Below are positions 7,335 to 11,825 of a stretch of 11,825 nucleotides of DNA, in pieces. This DNA is from DATFLK01 sp035267815. GTDB lineage: Bacteria; Pseudomonadota; Zetaproteobacteria; Mariprofundales; Mariprofundaceae. A model generated the notes under the pieces. The model ran no database searches. It worked only from the letters and a program-made list of their open reading frames with translations, and was not told the DNA's origin. The position numbers were made by a program, and so were the translations under genes. Location of the stretch: contig DATFLK010000031.1 in the NCBI GenBank assembly GCA_035267815.1, forward strand, positions 1 through 11,825, given 5' to 3'. Within the stretch, counting starts at the first letter, position 1. The number at the start of each line of letters is the position of its first letter.

Positions 7335-7504
7335 GCACATCGCTCACGAACAGCTTCCAAGGTTTCGCAACAAAAAAAATGCACATGCCCGCACAATTCA
7401 CCTTATTTTTCAGCGCCCTGTGCGAGGACGTGCGTCATCCAGCGAGCGAGTATAAATTTCCTTTAATCATTTTTATACCATTTATTCATTGCGGATTAAT
7501 CCGA

Positions 7505-8173
7505 TCAGGCTTGGTCGGCCAGTCCGCGCAACTCCCGCATAGCCTGAGAGTAATCAGGCTTCCCGTAGACGGCAGAACCGGCCACGAATGTATCAGCGCC
7601 GGCAGCAGCCACTTCCGCCATCGTCTCCGCATTGACCCCGCCATCAACCTCCAGACGCGCGTCGCATCCCGCATCGTCCAGCATGCGACGGGTCTCACGA
7701 ATCTTGTCCGTTACAGCATGGATATACTTCTGGCCACCGTAACCCGGGTTTACGCTCATCAACAGAACCAGGTCGATGCAATGCAATACGTGACGAATCG
7801 TGGAAACCGGGGTCGCCGGATTCAGGCTGACGCCGGCCTTCTTGCCCAGCGAACGGATATACTGAAGCGTCCGTTCCAGATGGATGCAGGCCTCCTGATG
7901 GACCGTGATATAATCGGCCCCGGCCTTGGCAAAGGCATCGAGCTGACGATCCGGCTCGACGATCATCAGGTGCACATCGAGCGGCTTGTCGGTATGGGGA
8001 CGAATCGCCTTGACGATATTATCCCCGATAGTGATGGGCGGCACGAAGCGCCCATCCATGACATCGACATGGACCCAGTCGCAGCCGCCCTCGTCGATAG
8101 CGCGGATTTCAGCGCCCAGATCGGCAAAGTCAGCAGAAAGAATAGAAGGTGCAATTACGGTCTCTTTTTTCAT
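7505..8173 (-). CDS. rpe: Ribulose-phosphate 3-epimerase
   Basis: Cytoplasmic enzyme, 222 aa, interconverting ribulose 5-phosphate and xylulose 5-phosphate in the pentose phosphate pathway and, in autotrophs, the Calvin-Benson cycle. TIM-barrel family signatures are all present: IAPSILSADF near the N-terminus, VHVDVMDGRFVPPITIG, DVHLMIVEP, GVSLNPATP, LLMSVNPGYGGQKYI, LEVDGGVN and TFVAGSAVYG. Metal ligands and catalytic acids are H35, D37, H68 and D177, with D37 and D177 the acid/base pair and M39, M70, M139 lining the site. Length is normal. I chose the ATG at 8173 because it gives the usual MKK-x-IAPSILS start; an in-frame GTG at 8188 adds five residues without family support. Neither has a Shine-Dalgarno. 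It sits 45 bp after the cytochrome gene and upstream of the act operon, an unusual setting for rpe. Confidence 0.96.
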   Translation of the reverse strand: MKKETVIAPSILSADFADLGAEIRAIDEGGCDWVHVDVMDGRFVPPITIGDNIVKAIRPHTDKPLDVHLMIVEPDRQLDAFAKAGADYITVHQEACIHLERTLQYIRSLGKKAGVSLNPATPVSTIRHVLHCIDLVLLMSVNPGYGGQKYIHAVTDKIRETRRMLDDAGCDARLEVDGGVNAETMAEVAAAGADTFVAGSAVYGKPDYSQAMRELRGLADQA

Positions 8174-8209
8174 GGCGCATTTATACACTTTTCATGGTGC
8201 GCCAGTCCA
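8174..8209 (-). promoter_or_regulatory. Candidate promoter giving a leaderless rpe transcript, with flanking inverted repeat
   Basis: On the minus strand TGGACT (8209-8204, four of six matches to TTGACA) is followed after 18 bp by TATAAA (8185-8180, five of six matches to TATAAT). Exactly six bases (TGCGCC) separate this hexamer from the rpe ATG, so the A of the start codon would be +1. No Shine-Dalgarno precedes the ATG, which agrees with a leaderless mRNA. Arms GGCGCA (minus 8203-8198) and TGCGCC (8179-8174) form an inverted repeat bracketing the -10 hexamer and could be an operator. All of this is sequence resemblance only; read-through from the sdh operon across the 45-bp gap is the main alternative. 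Confidence 0.35.
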
Positions 8210-8218
8210 GTGCGGTTT

Positions 8219-8905
8219 TTACTCCATCCCTGCCAGCCAATTCGACAGTGCACGAATCTGCCGGACCGTCAACGGGCCACCTTTTCCCTCATAGAAAGCG
8301 GGCATATGGCGTCCCGAACCATGATACAGCACCCGCTTCAAATACGCCACGTCATGCCCCCGTAAGGAGGGCGCATATCCGCCCTTTCCCTTCTCACCAT
8401 GGCACATGACACAGACCGCCGCGTAGATCTCGGTACCCCGCCTTTTTCCCCTGGCTGGGGCCGCATGACAGGTGGCGCACTTGGGAGCGAATATGCTCTG
8501 GCCGGTATTCATCTTCAGATGGGGATTGGCTCGCACCGCCAGCACCAACAGCGCCTCGGCACGATGCCCCCTGTCGTCCACGACCGTCACGCTCTTTTTG
8601 ACCCTTCCACGTTTGCCCATGGTATCAACCCGTACCCGAAGCTGCGTAAACGCACCGGGTTCGAGCACGCGACTGTCAGGTTCGGCGGTAGTACAACCGC
8701 AGGAGGTTTCGACCCGAGAGATCGAAATCACGCTGTTGCCGGTATTACGCAGCAACAGTGTCGTGGCTGCCTTCGTCCCTTCGGGCACACTGCCCAGATC
8801 GACCCTGGCGGGTTCGATGACGAGACCACTCGGCGCGACCGGTTCAGCCGCCCGAGCTGCCACCGCCCCGACACAGAGCAGGAGTGCAAGCAACAACCAC
8901 CTCAC
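8219..8905 (-). CDS. Secreted DUF1573 domain / di-haem cytochrome c fusion protein
   Basis: 228 aa periplasmic protein that I do not recognise as a named gene. A signal peptide spans residues 1-20 (cleavage near ARA). Residues about 25-125 form a DUF1573-type immunoglobulin-like domain: FDLG-like VDLGSVPEGTKA, LRNTGNSVISISRVETSCGCTTAE with C69 and C71, and the QLRVRVDT strand. The rest is a cytochrome c region with two CxxCH motifs only 22 residues apart: C143-C146-H147 (CATCH) and C165-C168-H169 (CVMCHGEKGKGG), then H200-M201 (HMPAF), whose Met is a likely distal ligand. The second motif fits a class I cytochrome; the first may bind an extra haem. It starts with GTG overlapping the upstream stop (GTGA), with GGAAGG upstream, so it is tied to the sdh operon. 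A role in electron transfer near the membrane is plausible but unproven. Confidence 0.85.
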   Translation of the reverse strand: MRWLLLALLLCVGAVAARAAEPVAPSGLVIEPARVDLGSVPEGTKAATTLLLRNTGNSVISISRVETSCGCTTAEPDSRVLEPGAFTQLRVRVDTMGKRGRVKKSVTVVDDRGHRAEALLVLAVRANPHLKMNTGQSIFAPKCATCHAAPARGKRRGTEIYAAVCVMCHGEKGKGGYAPSLRGHDVAYLKRVLYHGSGRHMPAFYEGKGGPLTVRQIRALSNWLAGME

Positions 8906-9141
8906 GAATCGCCTTCCAGCCAGGGGCGCAACGGAGCGGGCACATCACGCTCCCCATGCATCATGGCCATAAGATCGGGCGACTCACACGACAGCAGCGC
9001 TGAAACGGCACGACGAATCTCCTCGTTCCCGTCCGCCAGAGCAGGCTCGAGTGCAGAGAGCCAGACATCGAGTTCAGCCATACCCTGTCGTTTCAGGCGA
9101 TATCGCAGCCTGCGCACCGCGATGCCTCCGCTGTCGTTCAT
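8902..9141 (-). CDS. sdhE: SdhE-like succinate dehydrogenase flavinylation/assembly factor
   Basis: Small cytoplasmic protein, 79 aa, of the SdhE/DUF339 (YgfY, SDHAF2) type, which in other bacteria helps attach FAD covalently to SdhA. Support: length close to the 80-90 aa norm; N-terminal basic helix RRLRYRLKRQGMAELDVWL matching the family pattern R-x5-RRGMxELD; a C-terminal PDLMAMM...APLRPWL segment like the family's DPDLFxWL end; and location right after sdhB with a 4-nt ATGA overlap. The key RGxxE motif reads Q19-G20-M21-A22-E23, so the arginine is replaced by glutamine while Gly and Glu are kept. The ribosome binding site is weak (CAGG), consistent with translation coupled to sdhB. The call is by motif and context; a diverged unrelated small protein is possible but less likely. 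Confidence 0.75.
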   Translation of the reverse strand: MNDSGGIAVRRLRYRLKRQGMAELDVWLSALEPALADGNEEIRRAVSALLSCESPDLMAMMHGERDVPAPLRPWLEGDS

Positions 9142-9848
9142 GCCTGACGCTTGATTAAAGACCGTTTGATGGAATTGATCGCCGCCGTCGGATTGAGCTC
9201 CTTGGGACAGGCCTCCATGCAGTTCATAATCTGATGGCAGCGGTAGAGGCGGAAAGCGTCCTCCAGTTGGTCCAGACGTTCTCCTGTCGCCTCATCCCTA
9301 GAATCAGCAACCCAGCGCTGGGCCTGAAGCAGCGTGGCAGGGCCGAGAAAACGCTCGCCGTTCCACCAGTATGACGGACAGGAGGTGGAACAGCAGGCAC
9401 AGAGGATACACTCGTACAGGCCGTCCAGACGGGAACGCTCTTCCGGTGTTTGCAGACGCTCATGCTCTGGCGTTGGCGTGCTGCTTTGCAGCCAGGGCTT
9501 GATGGATCTGTACTGTTCGAAGAAATGGGTCATATCAACTACCAGGTCGCGAATCACGCGCATGCCCGGCAACGGTCGCACTTCGATGGGCTGCTTCAAT
9601 CCCAGAGCCGGCGTAATACACGCCAGTCCGTTCACGCCGTTGATATTAACCCCGTCGGAACCGCATACCCCCTCGCGACAGGAACGGCGATAGGTCAGCG
9701 TGCCATCAAGCTCCCACTTCACGTAGTTCAACGCATCGAGAAGCATCATGCCGCCTCCCGTGACGGGCACCTCGTAATCCTGCATGAGGGGTTCACGTCC
9801 GGATTCAGGGTCGTAGCGGTAGACCCGCAATTCGAGATGACCGGACAT
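9138..9848 (-). CDS. sdhB: Succinate dehydrogenase iron-sulfur subunit
   Basis: 236 aa cytoplasmic-face subunit of complex II carrying electrons from SdhA to the quinone site. The N-terminal plant-type ferredoxin domain has C57, C62, D65 and C77 for the [2Fe-2S] cluster (CREGVCGSDG; the Asp at the third position is the same as in E. coli SdhB). The C-terminal domain has C147, C150, C153, C157 (CILCACCSTSC) and C204, C210, C214, giving the usual [4Fe-4S] and [3Fe-4S] pair. The PSYWWN segment after the third cluster group holds the tryptophan normally found at the quinone site. I prefer the ATG at 9848, which shares one base with the sdhA stop (TGATG) and has GAGGG 7 nt upstream, over an in-frame TTG one codon earlier. 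It overlaps the next gene by 4 nt. Confidence 0.96.
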   Translation of the reverse strand: MSGHLELRVYRYDPESGREPLMQDYEVPVTGGGMMLLDALNYVKWELDGTLTYRRSCREGVCGSDGVNINGVNGLACITPALGLKQPIEVRPLPGMRVIRDLVVDMTHFFEQYRSIKPWLQSSTPTPEHERLQTPEERSRLDGLYECILCACCSTSCPSYWWNGERFLGPATLLQAQRWVADSRDEATGERLDQLEDAFRLYRCHQIMNCMEACPKELNPTAAINSIKRSLIKRQA

Positions 9849-11653
9849 CAATACACCCTCGCCTTGGGGGGGAAGGATTCGACCGTCATCGGCTTGGTAC
9901 GTACCGGCTTGTAATCCAGCCTCTCCGAATCGTCGTCAATGTAGCCCAGTGAATGCCGCATCCAGTTCTCGTCGTCACGGTCCGGATAGTCTTCACGCGC
10001 ATGTGCACCACGCGATTCCGTTCGCGCCACTGCCGACGCCGCCGTAACCCGCGCAATACCCATCAGGTTCTCCAGCTCCAACGCCTCGACCAGATCCGTA
10101 TTGAAGACATGGCTGCCGTCCTCAATAAAGGCATCGTCCATCATGCCGGCCAGTTCATGCAGTCGCTCCACGCCCTCGCGCATCACATCTTCCGTACGGT
10201 AGACACTGAAATGCTCCTGCATGATTGTCTGCATCCGGGCCCGCAGCTCGGCCACATGCATCCCTTCTTTTTCACCACGGCGACGCCCGCCATCCAGCCA
10301 CCGTTCGACACGTGCCACACCCGGCTTCCAGCAGTCCGGATCGATCGGCACATGATACCGGAACTCGCGCAACCGCTTCATCACCTGATTACCGCAGGCC
10401 CGACCGAACACCACGATCTCAAGCAGGGAGTTCCCCCCCAGGCGGTTGGCGCCATGGACGGAGACACAGGCCGCCTCGCCAATGGCATAAAGCCCCGTCA
10501 TGACCGCCTCCTTGTCATCACCCTGCGGACAGACCACCTCGCCGAAACGGTTGGCGGGAACACCGCCCATTGTGTAGTGCGCCGTCGGCACCACCGGTAT
10601 GGGTTCCTTCGTACAGTCGACACCGGCAAAACGGAGCGCCAGCTCATGGATGTTGGGAAGACGCTTCATGATTAGCGCCTCGCCCAGATGGTCGAGCTTC
10701 AGCAGTGCATGATCACGGTTCGGACCGCACCCCCGCCCCTCGCGAATCTCCAGCGCAATAGCACGGGAAACCACATCGCGACTGGCAAGATCCTTGGCGG
10801 TGGGCGCATAGCGCTCCATGAAACGCTCACCCTCGCTGTTAATCAGGTAGCCACCCTCGCCTCTGGCACCCTCCGTAATCAGGGGGCCTACCCCTGCAAT
10901 ACCAGTCGGATGGAACTGGAAAAACTCCATATCCTCCAGCGGCAGGCCGGCATCGAGCACCAATGCGCCGCCGTCACCGGTGCAGATATGGGCATTGGTC
11001 GTCGACTTGAAGATTCTTCCCGCGCCGCCCGTCGCCAGGATCACTGCCTTTGCCTGAAAGAGATGGTACTCGCCGCTGGCGATATCCCATGCCAGCACAC
11101 CGTGACATCCCTTCTCGTCGGTGATCAGATCGAGGGCGAAAAACTCCTCATAGAAGTGGGTGCCAGTCCTGAGGTTCTGCTGATACATCGCATGCAGAAT
11201 GGCATGACCGGTCCGATCGGCGGCAGCGCAGGTGCGAGCCGCCTGTCCACCCTGGCCGAACTCACGCGACTGGCCGCCGAATGGACGTTGATAGATCGTG
11301 CCCTGCTCCTGACGGGAGAAGGGAACGCCCGCGTGCTCCATCTCACGCACCAGCTGCGGGGCGGCGCGGCACATGTATTCGATGGCATCCTGATCGCCCA
11401 GGTAATCGGAACCCTTGACCGTATCGTACATATGCCAGTGCCAGTGATCGGGCGTAATATTGCCCAAGGCCGCGTTCATCCCCCCCTGGGCCGCCACCGT
11501 GTGCGAACGGGTCGGCAACACCTTGGTCACCACGGCTACCCGGTGGCGGGCATCGGAGAGCTGCAGGGCGCAACGCAGCCCCGCTCCGCCGGCACCGATG
11601 ATGACGACATCATGGAAATGGTGTGTCACGTTATCGGAAGAGAGATAGGACAT
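9848..11653 (-). CDS. sdhA: Succinate dehydrogenase flavoprotein subunit
   Basis: 601 aa catalytic subunit of complex II, oxidising succinate to fumarate in the citric acid cycle. The Rossmann motif VIIGAGGAGLRCALQL (residues 17-32) binds FAD, and H51 in SHTVAAQGG is the covalent flavin attachment histidine. Active-site residues correspond one for one to E. coli SdhA: H248 (FHPTG), R292 (SRDVVSR), H359 (HYTMGG) and R404 (GANRLGG). The C-terminal domain ends in the family's DDENWMRHSLGYIDDDSERLDYKPV-type region before a short tail. Length is within a few residues of the proteobacterial norm. The start ATG at 11653 overlaps the sdhD stop by one base (TGATG) and has no clear Shine-Dalgarno, so translation probably depends on coupling to sdhD. 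No missing key residues or frameshifts. Confidence 0.97.
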   Translation of the reverse strand: MSYLSSDNVTHHFHDVVIIGAGGAGLRCALQLSDARHRVAVVTKVLPTRSHTVAAQGGMNAALGNITPDHWHWHMYDTVKGSDYLGDQDAIEYMCRAAPQLVREMEHAGVPFSRQEQGTIYQRPFGGQSREFGQGGQAARTCAAADRTGHAILHAMYQQNLRTGTHFYEEFFALDLITDEKGCHGVLAWDIASGEYHLFQAKAVILATGGAGRIFKSTTNAHICTGDGGALVLDAGLPLEDMEFFQFHPTGIAGVGPLITEGARGEGGYLINSEGERFMERYAPTAKDLASRDVVSRAIALEIREGRGCGPNRDHALLKLDHLGEALIMKRLPNIHELALRFAGVDCTKEPIPVVPTAHYTMGGVPANRFGEVVCPQGDDKEAVMTGLYAIGEAACVSVHGANRLGGNSLLEIVVFGRACGNQVMKRLREFRYHVPIDPDCWKPGVARVERWLDGGRRRGEKEGMHVAELRARMQTIMQEHFSVYRTEDVMREGVERLHELAGMMDDAFIEDGSHVFNTDLVEALELENLMGIARVTAASAVARTESRGAHAREDYPDRDDENWMRHSLGYIDDDSERLDYKPVRTKPMTVESFPPKARVY

Positions 11654-11825
11654 CAGCTATTCCAGGCCCAGATCATGGCGAACCACCAGAGACCGAAACC
11701 AAAGGTTCCGACACTCAGTGTCGCCATCAATGGCACACGCCATCCTGCCTGATGAACGTAATCCTCGAGCACCACTTTGACCCCCAGATAGGCATGTGTC
11801 AGCAGGGCGATCACCAGCATGGAGT
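11653..11825 (-). CDS. sdhD: Succinate dehydrogenase membrane anchor subunit SdhD (partial, N-terminus off window)
   Basis: C-terminal 56 residues of a small hydrophobic protein ending at a TGA that overlaps the sdhA ATG. My translation begins SMLVIALLTHAYLGVKVVLE and continues DYVHQAGWRVPLM, then a closing transmembrane span (about 20 hydrophobic residues ending WAWNS). The H-A-Y-x-G-x5-L-x-DYV pattern matches the SdhD segment carrying the haem b histidine and the Asp-Tyr pair near the quinone site (E. coli has HAWIGMWQVLTDYV). Together with its place directly before sdhA this identifies SdhD. The N-terminus and sdhC must lie to the right of the window. Confidence 0.88.
   Translation of the reverse strand, partial: SMLVIALLTHAYLGVKVVLEDYVHQAGWRVPLMATLSVGTFGFGLWWFAMIWAWNS

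Larger units (their letters stand above)
7284..7504 (-). promoter_or_regulatory. Intergenic region rpe-actA, probable act operon promoter region
   Basis: The only non-coding stretch over 100 bp in the window. Reading toward actA it contains: a 12-bp palindrome CGGATTAATCCG (7492-7503) directly after the rpe stop; an AT-rich zone with GTATAAA/TTTATAC arms (7450-7456 and 7472-7478, 15-nt spacer); a TATACT hexamer (minus strand, 7454-7449) that could be a -10 element but lacks a good -35; a run of eight T in the transcript sense (7379-7372); then the 23-bp inverted repeat and the ribosome binding site. If TATACT were used, the leader would be about 160 nt. Promoter assignment is inference from base composition and position. 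No convincing stem precedes the T-run, so I do not call a terminator. Confidence 0.4.

Noticed and set aside
7284..7340. Nineteen-residue N-terminal extension of ActA from an upstream start
   Set aside because: It would run through the perfect inverted repeat and the ribosome binding site, adds no signal-like sequence, and the ATG at 7283 has ideal spacing to AGGAGGGG.
7371..7400. Possible intrinsic terminator or attenuator at the run of eight T (transcript sense) in the act leader
   Set aside because: The bases just before the run offer only a three-pair stem, too weak for an intrinsic terminator.
7316..8365. 349-codon plus-strand frame covering rpe and the intergenic region
   Set aside because: Antisense to rpe with all its catalytic motifs; the part in the intergenic region crosses the inverted repeat and AT-rich zone and shows no coding character.
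10688..11752. 354-codon plus-strand frame opposite sdhA and sdhD
   Set aside because: Antisense shadow of sdhA; no family resemblance in its translation.

Overview
The window is a densely packed, single-orientation bacterial respiratory region. All ten complete or partial genes I can support read on the minus strand, so biological order runs from the right end to the left end. Gene content is: C-terminus of sdhD, sdhA, sdhB, an SdhE-like assembly factor, a DUF1573/di-heme cytochrome c fusion, rpe, then the alternative complex III (ACIII) cluster actA, actB1, actB2, actC, actD, actE and the N-terminal two thirds of actF. There are no RNA genes, mobile elements, CRISPR arrays or broken genes that I can detect.

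Right part (about 8.2-11.8 kb): a succinate dehydrogenase operon whose genes overlap by 1-4 nt (TGATG, TGATG, ATGA, GTGA junctions), which implies translational coupling. SdhA and SdhB have full sets of flavin, substrate and Fe-S ligands. The operon ends in two less usual members: a short SdhE-like protein with an altered RGxxE motif, and a secreted protein joining a DUF1573 domain to two CxxCH haem motifs.

Middle (about 7.3-8.2 kb): ribulose-phosphate 3-epimerase, with no Shine-Dalgarno sequence and a promoter-like pair of hexamers placed so that transcription could begin at the start codon itself. Between rpe and actA lies a 221-bp gap, the only sizeable non-coding stretch. It holds an AT-rich promoter-like zone with two inverted repeats and, just upstream of the actA ribosome binding site, a perfect 10-bp inverted repeat with a 3-nt centre.

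Left part (1-7.3 kb): an ACIII cluster encoding a quinol:electron-acceptor oxidoreductase. It has pentahaem ActA, a molybdopterin-enzyme-like but probably molybdenum-free B1 subunit (separate gene, Tat lipoprotein signal), an Fe-S B2 subunit with four cluster motifs, the two NrfD-like membrane subunits ActC and ActF, small membrane subunit ActD and mono-haem ActE. Gaps are 45 bp or less. SDH would reduce the quinone pool and ACIII would re-oxidise it, passing electrons to periplasmic cytochromes or a terminal oxidase outside the window.

Organism: a Gram-negative, moderately GC-rich aerobic bacterium. A split ACIII whose B1 keeps an Fe4S4 motif, with no bc1 genes in view and rpe adjacent, brings to mind Zetaproteobacteria (Mariprofundus-like autotrophic iron oxidisers, in which an ACIII cluster has been discussed as part of the electron transport chain). 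That assignment is from memory and inference only, not from a search.
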